A DNA stretch of 64,000 nt from Chitinophaga qingshengii (GCF_014529935.1 NZ_JACVFC010000001.1:2790001-2854000); one strand, 5' to 3'. Numbered from the stretch's first letter, positions 55,167 to 63,712 are shown. Translations and numbers: made by a program. The notes: a model not told the origin generated them from the sequence alone.

Positions 55167-55599
55167 AAACATGCCCGCTCTGGCCTTGGTTATTTTAAAA
55201 CTGGTTACCCAAGGGTGTAGTGAAACTTCAAGCGGAAAAGTTCTCCAACCATGGAGTGGGCATTATGAGCTCAGTGCTTCACGCGGAGAAACCATGAATG
55301 GGTTAGATGTCGCCACTCTTTATGAAATTGATATCGCAAATGATAGTTGTCTCTTCACTGCCGACGGTATACAGTATACATTTCACAACAAATGTACACT
55401 TCGAACCAATGGGGATACTCTTTTGGGATACTATTGTTATGACCTCGATGGAATAGATAGACACAGAGACAATAATGTTCCCCTCTTTAAAATTTTCAAA
55501 AAAGACACTAGCTATTATATTGTTTCATCTGCCATTCTTGAGGATAGGACACAAACCTATCTCTTAAAACATACCCCTGAAAGCGAAAAAATTCAATAG
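55156..55599 (+). CDS. Candidate immunity lipoprotein
   Basis: 147 residues, starting at the ATG that overlaps the effector 3' end by 11 bases. The N-terminus is hydrophobic (ALALVILKLVTQGC) with a Cys at 21 in an imperfect lipobox, so the protein probably sits in the periplasm, the place where a peptidoglycan hydrolase would have to be blocked. The mature part is a small beta-rich domain with no family I recognise. It is AT-rich like the effector tail. The position directly behind the toxin is the standard arrangement of immunity genes (known). Confidence 0.75.
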   Translation: MLNKNMPALALVILKLVTQGCSETSSGKVLQPWSGHYELSASRGETMNGLDVATLYEIDIANDSCLFTADGIQYTFHNKCTLRTNGDTLLGYYCYDLDGIDRHRDNNVPLFKIFKKDTSYYIVSSAILEDRTQTYLLKHTPESEKIQ

Positions 55600-55624
55600 C
55601 TTTATATTCAAATTAACCTGTATT

Positions 55625-56107
55625 GTGAATAAAGCTATTATCCTTTTATCGTTTTCTATACTATCTCTGGCGGCATGTAATCAGGCTGACCAATCCGGTA
55701 ACCGTGGCATAGGCGGTATTTTTTCGTCTCAAGCTGCCAAGCCGGTAGCGTTTAAGTTGCAGTCGGGGCATCCTGACAGCAGCCAGGCTTCTTTCGTGCT
55801 GTCAGGGATTACGGTATCTTTTGAACAGTCACCGGATGCGTTACAGACCATCAGTATCAGGAAAAACGAAAAACGGCTGATCAATTATATACGTGCCGTA
55901 GATACAGCGGAGAAGATGCTACCTACGCCGTATATGACGATCAATGGCAAAGACACCCTGATTACGTTTAACATCCTGGAAGATGCATTCCGTTTTAAGA
56001 TAAAAGATAACAAGGCCACCTATACGAAAACAAGAGATACGACAGCAAGGCACTGGCCATCACCAAAAAGGCCGGCCACAACAGGCCAGCCTTCCTTGAC
56101 TGAATAA
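55625..56107 (+). CDS. Small lipoprotein of unknown function
   Basis: 160 residues from a GTG start (MNKAIILLSFSILSLAAC, a clear lipoprotein signal with Cys18). The mature domain (about 38-140) is beta-rich with SGITVSFEQSPDALQTI and PYMTINGKDTLITFN. It follows the candidate immunity gene by 25 bases and may be a second immunity protein or an unrelated lipoprotein. Its base composition is closer to the chromosome. The last codons overlap the hairpin terminator of the convergent TonB receptor gene. Confidence 0.7.
   Translation: MNKAIILLSFSILSLAACNQADQSGNRGIGGIFSSQAAKPVAFKLQSGHPDSSQASFVLSGITVSFEQSPDALQTISIRKNEKRLINYIRAVDTAEKMLPTPYMTINGKDTLITFNILEDAFRFKIKDNKATYTKTRDTTARHWPSPKRPATTGQPSLTE
56068..56093 (-). 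terminator. Terminator of the TonB receptor gene
   Basis: A 10-base stem AAGGCCGGCC/GGCCAGCCTT (one mismatch), loop ACAACA; on the minus strand followed by TTTTGG. It lies inside the 3' end of the opposite lipoprotein gene. Confidence 0.65.
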
Positions 56108-56119
56108 TCCGGACAAAAC

Positions 56120-58570
56120 CTATTTAAAATCGATAGGAATAGCCAGTTTAACACTAAAATTACGACCAGTATTAAAGACACCGACGCGACCGGTAGCCTC
56201 GTTGACAGGTGCATATTTTAAGCGGCTCAGGTTATTCTGGTACGCCACATCACCGATGTTATTCACTGCAAAATGCAGGGAGAACAAGGTTCTGTTATGT
56301 TTGTTGACAAATTCTGAACCCAGGCCTGCATTCAACAATGTATAGGCACCAGTTGGGGTTTCTGTTTCGTAAGCAGAGAACACATTGTTTTGTGCAAAAT
56401 TCATGTCCATCTGTACACCGATATAGGCGTTACGTAACGGACCGCCGACTTTTTTGAACTTGCCTTTCAGCTCGGACAGCCATCTGGCAGCCGGGATACT
56501 GGGCAGGTTGCGGGTTGAATCGGTAGCGTTGGAAGCCGTACCTCTTACATAGGAAACGGTGTTTTCAAAATGCAGCCAGTCGATAGGATGCGGGTGAATA
56601 TCCAGTATCAGCTCACCGCCGTAGAGATTAGCATTGGCTTGTTGATACTTGAAAGCCGCAAACCCCTGAGCATTATCATCTGTCGGGATAGAATCTGTAC
56701 CAGCTGCGTTAAACAGCTTGCGGGAGAAAATAAAGTTATTGATGTGGTTATAGAATACATTAGCCGCGAGGGAAACGTGCTGGGTGTTAAATTCTACGCC
56801 GCCATCAACCTGAGTGCTGACTTCCGGTTTCAGGTCCTGATTACCGTATTCATATTTGATGGTGCCTTCATGCACACCGTTGGCAGCCAGTTCGGAGATA
56901 TTGGGGGCACGGAAACCGCGGGCAGCATTGAGCTTCAGCACCACATGATCGCTGACTTCATAGCTCAGGCCAACACTACCGGATACATTTGAAAAATTAC
57001 GGTTGAATGCATCAAACTTAGTTTCTCCGGATGCGGCGGGTTTACCGTCGGCGTCGAGGAACAGCGATTTGGAATGCAGCGTACGGCTATCGAAACGAAC
57101 ACCACCGCTCAGTGTCAGTTTATTGAATGTTTTGCTTGTTACCGCGAAAGCGCCGATATCGAACAGGTCATATGCCGGGATGAGGAATTCTTCTCCTTTG
57201 TTTTCGTTTTTCTGCTGCATACCGTTAACGCCTACGGTTGTTTGCCAACCTTTCATTTCGGGCAGATAATATTTTGCAGCATAGTTAAAGGTCTTCAGGT
57301 TGAGCCAAAGGCCCGGCTCATCGGGGTGAAGGATCTCTCCGAATTCGCGGCGATTATTCCATTGGTAACCCAGTGTTAACCCGATACGGCCGCCATTGTG
57401 CAGGTACAGGCTATTATCCCATACCAGTTTTTGGTGGTTGATTTGTTGTTTGGGCACAGTCATGCTGTAAGAATGGTGATCACTATCCGTAATGGGAACT
57501 TCCTCTGCGTTGCCGTTATCGTTAATCGGTTTCACAAACCGGCCTTCGCTGTCACGCTCTCCTTCTACCAGGCCGAGGTGCTGGTTGAAAGAGGTAAAGC
57601 TCAGACGGGAGAAGCCCCATTGTTTGTTGATACCGATGTTAGCGCCGTAGTTGGTGTTATTAAAACGGGAGTTGAACACATAACCATCGTATTTATTTTT
57701 ATAGTCATGCGCCTGTTTCTGCGTGATGTAAGCCCCCCAGCTGAAGCCGTTGTTATTGCCGGCGATATCGGCGTGATAGGCCATCAGACCATTGTTGGTT
57801 TGATAGTTGGCCTCTACGTTGCCTTTTATTTTACCTGGCGACAAGGGAGCAGGAGAAACGATGTTCACCACACCTGCCAGCGCATCGGAGCCGTATACCA
57901 GTGAGGCAGGCCCTTTCAGCACTTCTATTTTGCTAACGTTGTAATCATCTACTTCGATGCCGTGTTCATCGCCCCATTGCTGGCCTTCCTGACGGGTACC
58001 ATCGCTGACTACCACTACGCGGTTGTAGCCGAGACCACGGATGAACGGTTTGGAAATAGCCGGGCCGGTAGACAGCTGGCTAACACCGGGCACTTTGGCA
58101 ATCGCATCGATGATATTGGTGGAAATACTCTGATCCAGTGCATCGCGGCGGATAATACTGATAGGTGTTGGCGTCTTTTTAACGGAAGTGGCCAGGTTGG
58201 CGCCTGTAATCACCACTTCATTTTTTTCAATCAATGTTTCGGACAACTCAAAGTCTTTGGTGGTTTTACCATTGATGTCGATGGTTTCCGTATAGGCCGC
58301 ATAACCCATGGAACGTACTTCCACGATGTATTTTCCTTTCGGCAGATTTTTGATGGTATAATTACCCTGGGCGTCGGCAGCGGCTCCTACATGGAGGTCT
58401 GGCAGATAAACAGCAGCGCCGGGAATAACGGCATGGGTAACTTTATCAGTTACTTTTCCGGTGAGTACATTGGAAAAAGCGCCATCTTCGGGCGTTATGG
58501 CATAGGCAGCAGGTTGCAGCAACAGCAACGCCCCCATTAATCCGAGTATAAATACACGCAAATAATGCAT
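56120..58570 (-). CDS. TonB-dependent receptor, probable metal importer
   Basis: 816-residue outer-membrane beta-barrel. A signal peptide (about 1-24) is followed by a carboxypeptidase-regulatory-like domain (about 35-112: LTGKVTDKVTHAVIPGAAVYLPD). The plug (about 120-240) has SVKKTPTPISIIRRDALDQS and KIEVLKGPASLVYGSDALAGVVNI, and the 22-strand barrel ends in a Phe-containing strand (FSVKLAIPIDFK). Loops contain HGIEVDD and DSDHHSYS, and the layout resembles zinc/copper receptors of the ZnuD group. The His-rich gene upstream supports metal uptake (inference). No SusD partner. Confidence 0.88.
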   Translation of the reverse strand: MHYLRVFILGLMGALLLLQPAAYAITPEDGAFSNVLTGKVTDKVTHAVIPGAAVYLPDLHVGAAADAQGNYTIKNLPKGKYIVEVRSMGYAAYTETIDINGKTTKDFELSETLIEKNEVVITGANLATSVKKTPTPISIIRRDALDQSISTNIIDAIAKVPGVSQLSTGPAISKPFIRGLGYNRVVVVSDGTRQEGQQWGDEHGIEVDDYNVSKIEVLKGPASLVYGSDALAGVVNIVSPAPLSPGKIKGNVEANYQTNNGLMAYHADIAGNNNGFSWGAYITQKQAHDYKNKYDGYVFNSRFNNTNYGANIGINKQWGFSRLSFTSFNQHLGLVEGERDSEGRFVKPINDNGNAEEVPITDSDHHSYSMTVPKQQINHQKLVWDNSLYLHNGGRIGLTLGYQWNNRREFGEILHPDEPGLWLNLKTFNYAAKYYLPEMKGWQTTVGVNGMQQKNENKGEEFLIPAYDLFDIGAFAVTSKTFNKLTLSGGVRFDSRTLHSKSLFLDADGKPAASGETKFDAFNRNFSNVSGSVGLSYEVSDHVVLKLNAARGFRAPNISELAANGVHEGTIKYEYGNQDLKPEVSTQVDGGVEFNTQHVSLAANVFYNHINNFIFSRKLFNAAGTDSIPTDDNAQGFAAFKYQQANANLYGGELILDIHPHPIDWLHFENTVSYVRGTASNATDSTRNLPSIPAARWLSELKGKFKKVGGPLRNAYIGVQMDMNFAQNNVFSAYETETPTGAYTLLNAGLGSEFVNKHNRTLFSLHFAVNNIGDVAYQNNLSRLKYAPVNEATGRVGVFNTGRNFSVKLAIPIDFK

Positions 58571-58661
58571 ACGTAAGTAATAAGAAATAAGAAAACAGTA
58601 AATACCGATAACTGGTTATTATCATCAGACAATAACAGCTATATGTGATGTATAGTTGAAA

Positions 58662-58991
58662 TCAGGCAAGCGCTGATGGCGGCGCCCTGGGAGAGAGATC
58701 CCGGTAAGGGACATAGCTGGTTTCCGGTAAATCCAGTAGTTGAAATACCCATATTAGCGGGCGTACCGGCGATATAAATGTGGTGGTGTACTGTTCAAAC
58801 GGCTCCACTCCTATCTGCAGGAAATCACAGTGACGGTGTTCTTCCGAAACAGTGACACCGCCCACGGGAGCATGGAGATCCTGCGTGTCGTGGTGACCCG
58901 CAAAAAGGTGTATAAACTCGCGCGGCACCGTATTGAGGGTAAATACCCCCAGCAGGATGACCGCTAATATTTTCTGTAGACGTTTATACAC
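58662..58991 (-). CDS. His-rich small exported protein, possible metal binding
   Basis: 109 residues from a GTG start (VYKRLQKILAVILLGVF, a clean signal peptide) placed four bases behind an exact TAnnTTTG element; an alternative ATG-led start at 59027 would put that element inside the gene. The mature part has LFAGHHDTQDLH and EEHRHCDFLQIG, a dense cluster of His, Asp, Glu and Cys able to bind metal, and ends with SPRAPP. I know similar short proteins beside TonB receptors in Bacteroidota but no family name. The receptor gene follows by 91 bases. Confidence 0.7.
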   Translation of the reverse strand: MYKRLQKILAVILLGVFTLNTVPREFIHLFAGHHDTQDLHAPVGGVTVSEEHRHCDFLQIGVEPFEQYTTTFISPVRPLIWVFQLLDLPETSYVPYRDLSPRAPPSALA

Positions 58992-58995
58992 GGAG

Positions 58996-59003
58996 CAAAG
59001 GTA
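58996..59003 (-). promoter_or_regulatory. TAnnTTTG element for the His-rich protein and TonB receptor
   Basis: The minus strand reads TACCTTTG four bases before the GTG start. TTG 18 bases upstream may serve as -33. Suggests a leaderless transcript. Confidence 0.55.
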
Positions 59004-59045
59004 ATAAACTTTGCCCATTTGCAACAACGCTGCATTTATTTTTCA

Positions 59046-60629
59046 CTACTTCACCTTGAGCATTGGTCTCACCTGTTGTACAGATCCGTTCTGGAAGCGG
59101 GCATAATAAACGCCATTGGCCAGGTATTCTGCATCAAAAGTAAAGGTATAGGTACCGGGAGTATGTATTTTATTAACGGGCACGCTTACCAGCCGGCCCA
59201 TGGTATCAAATATTTGAATCATGGTATTGCCATTGCCGGTAATGTAGGTGATAGTTGTAGCGCTGGTGAAGGGATTAGGACTGTTGGTAATTAATTTTTT
59301 ATCATCTGTGTTAATATCAGGCAGACCGGTAATTACGCCGCAGGCTACGCCGCTGATTAACGGCAGCCGTTGGTAATCTTTCTGCAGGATTTTATTCAGG
59401 TCGGTTTGATCCACACAGAACCACTGCTCCAGGATGGACGCATATACGGATCGGAAATCGTACTGCATGGGGATATTATCCGCCACGGAGGTGTTGTCCG
59501 GTATGGCCGGGGAATTACCCAATACGCCCTGGTTCACGTAGTCACCGAAGACGATCATCGGAGCCGCAGCGCCGTGATCGGTACCCATACTAAAATTGGA
59601 TTTGATACGACGGCCAAATTCTGAGAATGTCATCCCTACCACGCGGCGGGAAGCTCTCAGTCCTTTGAGGTCATCCATAAAGGCTTTAATAGCATCGGAT
59701 ACGCCGCCTAACAACTTAGCGTGTCCGCCGGTAGTGGTGTCGCCGGATTCGGTTTGACTGGCATGGGTATCAAACCCACCGGTACTCACCATGTACAGGC
59801 GTGTTTTGAGACCTCCGGCTACCAGGCGGGCCACGATTTTCAGCTGGTCAGCCAGGTTATTGTTAGCCGGGTATGGTCCCTGGGAGGTCACTTTCGTGGC
59901 GGCGGATTTAATGGCCTTTTCGTAGCTGTTGGTTTGTTTGGCGATCATCCGGATATACTCCAGCTCCTTGCCGGCCTTGGTATTGGGAACAGGGTCTACC
60001 ACGCCGTCTATCAGGTTGTAAAAATCTGTGGCGCTGGTAATAGCCATCCCTCTGCTGGCTTCAGCTCCCTGGAAAGCCGGTGACACGATAGAACCAATCT
60101 GTATCGCCAATGGGTCCGGATTGTCGGCATTGGGGTAGCTGTCCTGTGGTCCGGGATATTTGGTATCGAGGTAACGGCCCCCCCATCCACTGGTGAGGAT
60201 TTCATTGGAGTCAGAGCCGGTGAGCCAGATATCTGTTGCCCGGAAGTGAGAGAAATTAGGAGAAGGATAGCCCACACTTTGTATGATGCTCACCTTCCCT
60301 TCGTTATATAATTGCTGCACTCCTTTCATGGCGGGGTGCAAGCCGGATTTAAGATAATTATCGAGCCGTAGTACCTTTCCTTCCGGAATAGCGATATTCG
60401 TTCTTGCCGCCTGATATTTTCCATAAATATCCAGGGGAATAACCATGTTGAGTCCATCATTTCCTCCCGTCAGCTGAATCATTACCAACACGTGATCATT
60501 ATCTGCAGCAGCACCGCTCAAAGCGGCCAGCATAGGGGAGCTTCCGAAAGCCTTGATAGAAAAACCATTGATGATGGTCGGCAATATCGCTGCCGGGGCT
60601 GTATATTTCAGGAAATCTCTTCTTTTCAT
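59046..60629 (-). CDS. DUF1501 protein with type IX sorting domain
   Basis: 527 residues. A twin-arginine-like signal (MKRRDFLKYTAPAAIL) leads into the DUF1501 domain (about 45-440: VMIQLTGGNDGLNMVIPLD, SVGYPSPNFSHFRATDIW, FDTHASQ, GMTFSEFGRRIKSNFSMGTDHG), related to sulfatase/alkaline phosphatase folds. A C-terminal type IX sorting domain (about 450-527: NSPNPFTSATTITY, ending VRPMLKVK) implies export to the cell surface. It is paired with the DUF1800 gene 11 bases upstream, a pair common in Bacteroidota and Planctomycetota; function unknown. Confidence 0.92.
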   Translation of the reverse strand: MKRRDFLKYTAPAAILPTIINGFSIKAFGSSPMLAALSGAAADNDHVLVMIQLTGGNDGLNMVIPLDIYGKYQAARTNIAIPEGKVLRLDNYLKSGLHPAMKGVQQLYNEGKVSIIQSVGYPSPNFSHFRATDIWLTGSDSNEILTSGWGGRYLDTKYPGPQDSYPNADNPDPLAIQIGSIVSPAFQGAEASRGMAITSATDFYNLIDGVVDPVPNTKAGKELEYIRMIAKQTNSYEKAIKSAATKVTSQGPYPANNNLADQLKIVARLVAGGLKTRLYMVSTGGFDTHASQTESGDTTTGGHAKLLGGVSDAIKAFMDDLKGLRASRRVVGMTFSEFGRRIKSNFSMGTDHGAAAPMIVFGDYVNQGVLGNSPAIPDNTSVADNIPMQYDFRSVYASILEQWFCVDQTDLNKILQKDYQRLPLISGVACGVITGLPDINTDDKKLITNSPNPFTSATTITYITGNGNTMIQIFDTMGRLVSVPVNKIHTPGTYTFTFDAEYLANGVYYARFQNGSVQQVRPMLKVK

Positions 60630-60640
60630 AGAAAGGTTTT

Positions 60641-62263
60641 TCAGGACAATTGATATTCCGAAAGGTTCATGATGTATTTGTACAAGGCCTGCAGGTGATT
60701 GGTTACCTCTTTGGTATTGGCGGCATCTCCGGGATTGGATTTGTAGGTATTCCAGGCGCTGGTCCAGTAGCCGTTGGTACTTTGTCCGGCCAACAGAATA
60801 GTTTCCCGCAGGAAATTCTTCACATTATCGGAAACGCCTACACGATACAGGATATCGAGCGAGTCATTGACGAGGGCTACGGGGTCGCCCGGATTGGATA
60901 GTTTATCTGCAAAAGCCAGCGGATCAATTTTCACATTTTTATAACCGGTGGTAATCAGCCCATCACTCAATTGGTTTCGTTTGGGCAGCGTGGCCGTATT
61001 GATCCACAATTCATGAAAGGCAGGTTCCTGATAGTAAGCCTCCCAACCGGCCACCAGCGGCGGATCTCCCAGGTCCTGCAACATCACTGCCATCGCATTG
61101 TGCAGGTCGGCCCAGCGTTGATATTGGGTGGTATAGTCGGAGGGGAAAACGATACCGAACTCGCGGCACATGCCAACACAGAAATCCACCGGACTTTTAA
61201 TCAGGCAGGCCATATTCAGCGGATCAAAGAAATGTTCGCTGGTAAACAGGGCGTTGAGCGTTGTTTTGATATCAAATTGACTACTGCGGAAGATATCCGC
61301 CAGTGGCAGGATTACATTCGTTTCCGTAGCCTGGTCGATATCGTAGTATACAAAGAAGCGATACAGTTTGCGGCAGATAAATTTGGCCACTTCCGGTTGC
61401 GCGAAAATGATATTCAGCAGATCATCCACCTCTGCCGCGCCGTCAGGACCGGTTTGGCCGGAGATCACCTTATTACCATAGAAACCGGAAAATTGTTTGT
61501 TGGTAATATCGTGTTGGGTGGTGTTAAAAGTGCTGACAATGGCGGTACGGTCTACCCGGAAACCTGTAAGCACCCGTGCGGTGGCTCTTACGTCATCTTC
61601 CGTATAGTGGGAATCGGGGCCTTTACCTACCGTAAAAAGTTCATGCAATTCACGGGCATAGTTTTCATCAGCTGCGCCTTTGGAGTTGAGATAACCGTTG
61701 AGATATACCAGCATGGCCGGGTCCAGCGTAACGGCCTTGGTGAGGTCCTTAAAATTGCCCAGTGCATGATGGCGTAGTGTCAGGTTATATTGGTAGATAA
61801 ACCGGCTATCGTGCACCATATTTGTTTCTGTCACGAAATGATTATGCCAGAAGAGCACCATTTTCTCGTGTATGCTTGCCTGTTGGTTGATCATTTGTCC
61901 GACCCACCAGGCTTTATAAGACGCTATTCTCGCCTGTTCCAGCTTATCGTCGCCCATAGCGGCCCTCACCCAGGTAGCTCCGGGAGTTACGCCGGTACTA
62001 TCCGCTCCGTAGTTATTGACCGGTGGTGTTGGATCTGCCTGTGCTGTCAGCAATACATCCACTACCTGTTGCATGCTCAGGCCTTTCAGCGCTTTGATAT
62101 TATCCGGAGAAGCCCCGAAGGTAGTCCGTTTGAGCAGGTGAATAAGTTGTTGCGTGCCCCAGGCGCCGGTATAAGGGGTAAGCCCCGTGGCAGTACGGGC
62201 AACAGCAGTGCTGTTCCGCGTATTGCGGGCAGGAGATAAGGTTAGGAATTGTCTGCGATCCAT
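60641..62263 (-). CDS. DUF1800 protein
   Basis: 540 residues from MDRRQFLTLSPARN; an earlier in-frame ATG at 62308 reads upstream sequence that does not look coding. RRQFL may be a Tat-like start, although the hydrophobic core after it is weak. The domain shows HLLKRTTFGASPDNI, MVLFWHNHFVTE, NENYAREL-like sequence (ENYARELHELFTVG) and DDVRATARVLTGF, the hallmarks of the family. The function is unknown. It heads the operon with the DUF1501 gene and probably forms a surface complex with it (inference). Confidence 0.92.
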   Translation of the reverse strand: MDRRQFLTLSPARNTRNSTAVARTATGLTPYTGAWGTQQLIHLLKRTTFGASPDNIKALKGLSMQQVVDVLLTAQADPTPPVNNYGADSTGVTPGATWVRAAMGDDKLEQARIASYKAWWVGQMINQQASIHEKMVLFWHNHFVTETNMVHDSRFIYQYNLTLRHHALGNFKDLTKAVTLDPAMLVYLNGYLNSKGAADENYARELHELFTVGKGPDSHYTEDDVRATARVLTGFRVDRTAIVSTFNTTQHDITNKQFSGFYGNKVISGQTGPDGAAEVDDLLNIIFAQPEVAKFICRKLYRFFVYYDIDQATETNVILPLADIFRSSQFDIKTTLNALFTSEHFFDPLNMACLIKSPVDFCVGMCREFGIVFPSDYTTQYQRWADLHNAMAVMLQDLGDPPLVAGWEAYYQEPAFHELWINTATLPKRNQLSDGLITTGYKNVKIDPLAFADKLSNPGDPVALVNDSLDILYRVGVSDNVKNFLRETILLAGQSTNGYWTSAWNTYKSNPGDAANTKEVTNHLQALYKYIMNLSEYQLS

Positions 62264-62361
62264 AAAACGATATGGTTGAGGTGGCGGGATGGCCTTTAAT
62301 GCGGCCAAATTAGCAAAAAATTTAATTCAACAGGATTAAATTTATCGGGTATATGCAAACA

Positions 62362-62389
62362 AAGGCCGCAGGAAAATTCCTGCGGCCTT
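62362..62389 (-). terminator. Terminator of the thiolase gene
   Basis: A perfect 13-bp stem (AAGGCCGCAGGAA and its complement) with a 2-base centre; the minus strand continues TTGTTTGC. It lies 26 bases past the thiolase stop. Confidence 0.85.
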
Positions 62390-62414
62390 GAGCTATAATG
62401 TATTACGAAAAAAA

Positions 62415-63593
62415 TCAGGTGATATTTTCAATGATGCCGGCGATACCCTGCCCCCCACCTACGCAGGCAGTCACGATGCCGTATTTCTTATTCAGCCTTT
62501 TCATGTCGTTGAGGATTTGTACCGTGAGTTTAGCGCCGGTACAGCCCAGTGGGTGCCCGAGGGCAATAGCGCCACCGTTGATATTAACGATATCCGGATT
62601 GATGCCCAGTTCGCGGATCACGGCAATAGACTGGGAAGCGAAGGCTTCATTCAGTTCTACCAGATCGATATCCTGGAGCGTTTTACCGGCACGTTGCAGG
62701 ACTTTAGGCACCGCCGCTACCGGGCCAATGCCCATGATGCGGGGATGTACACCGGCAGAAACACAGGCCACCAACCGACCGATAGGTTTCAGTCCCAGTT
62801 CATTGACCATCTTTTCACTCATCACAATCACGAAGGCAGCGCCATCGGATGTTTGTGAGGAGTTGCCTGCAGTCACAGATCCGCCGGCAGCAAACACTGG
62901 TTTCAGTTTACCCAGTGCTTCGAGGGATGTGTCTCCACGCGGTCCTTCGTCGGTATCTACCGTGAAGCTGCGTTTTTGTTTTTTACCTTTTTCATCTACG
63001 TATACTTCCTCCACATTGACAGGCAGTATACCGGATTTAAAATAACCTTCCTTGATGGCATTCAATGCCTTCTGATGGGATTTAAAAGAGAACTCATCCT
63101 GGTCCTGGCGGCTCACTTTATATTCATTGGCCACTGCTTCAGCGGTGAGTCCCATGCCGATATAGTAGTCAGGGGTGGTGCTGGCCACGGTGTAGTTGGG
63201 TACGGTTTTCCAACCGGCCACCGGCACCAGGCTCATACTTTCTGTACCACCAGCGATGATACAATCAGCCATCCCTGTCTGTATTTTAGCGGTTGCAATA
63301 GCGATTGTTTCCAGTCCGGAAGCGCAGTAGCGGTTCACCGTCATTCCTGGTACATCTATTCCCAATGCTCTAACGGAGATCATGCGGCCAATCTGCAGTC
63401 CCTGTTCCGCTTCGGGAACGGCGTTGCCTACGATCAGGTCATCTACCCGTTTGGGGTCCAGCTGCGGTACGGATTGCAGCAATCCGGTGATGACATCTAC
63501 AGCCAGGTCATCAGGCCTGTAAAAACGAAATCCTCCCCTTTTGGACTTACCTACCGCAGTGCGGTATCCGGCTACTATGTACGCTTCTTGCAT
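62415..63593 (-). CDS. fadA: Acetyl-CoA acyltransferase (thiolase)
   Basis: Cleaves 3-ketoacyl-CoA with CoA, the last step of beta-oxidation, cytoplasmic. 392 residues. The nucleophile is Cys90 in VNRYCASGLET; His347 in LGHPLGCTG and Cys377 in VTACVGGGQG complete the active site. The length and motifs fit the 3-ketoacyl-CoA thiolase group; degradative use is supported by a FadN-type dehydrogenase elsewhere in the window, not adjacent. The leader carries palindromic CTAAC/GTTAG sites. Confidence 0.93.
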   Translation of the reverse strand: MQEAYIVAGYRTAVGKSKRGGFRFYRPDDLAVDVITGLLQSVPQLDPKRVDDLIVGNAVPEAEQGLQIGRMISVRALGIDVPGMTVNRYCASGLETIAIATAKIQTGMADCIIAGGTESMSLVPVAGWKTVPNYTVASTTPDYYIGMGLTAEAVANEYKVSRQDQDEFSFKSHQKALNAIKEGYFKSGILPVNVEEVYVDEKGKKQKRSFTVDTDEGPRGDTSLEALGKLKPVFAAGGSVTAGNSSQTSDGAAFVIVMSEKMVNELGLKPIGRLVACVSAGVHPRIMGIGPVAAVPKVLQRAGKTLQDIDLVELNEAFASQSIAVIRELGINPDIVNINGGAIALGHPLGCTGAKLTVQILNDMKRLNKKYGIVTACVGGGQGIAGIIENIT

Positions 63594-63610
63594 GAAAAAA
63601 AATTTTATAA

Positions 63611-63677
63611 TAAGCTAACGGTTAGATTATCAACATGATGGAGATTTATCCACATTTTTATCATCTAACCAAATTTA
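63611..63677 (-). promoter_or_regulatory. Thiolase promoter element and candidate operator
   Basis: The minus strand has TAAATTTG (63677-63670), an exact -7 element. Between it and the ATG lie a palindrome CTAAC-G-GTTAG (63615-63625, extending to 8 of 9 pairs over 63611-63629) and an inverted half-site ATCTAAC (63663-63669). Such a site could bind a TetR-type regulator of fatty acid genes, or form a leader hairpin. The regulator is not in the window. Confidence 0.4.
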
Positions 63678-63712
63678 ATTAAATTAAGCACATAAATATG
63701 CGAGAGAACCGT

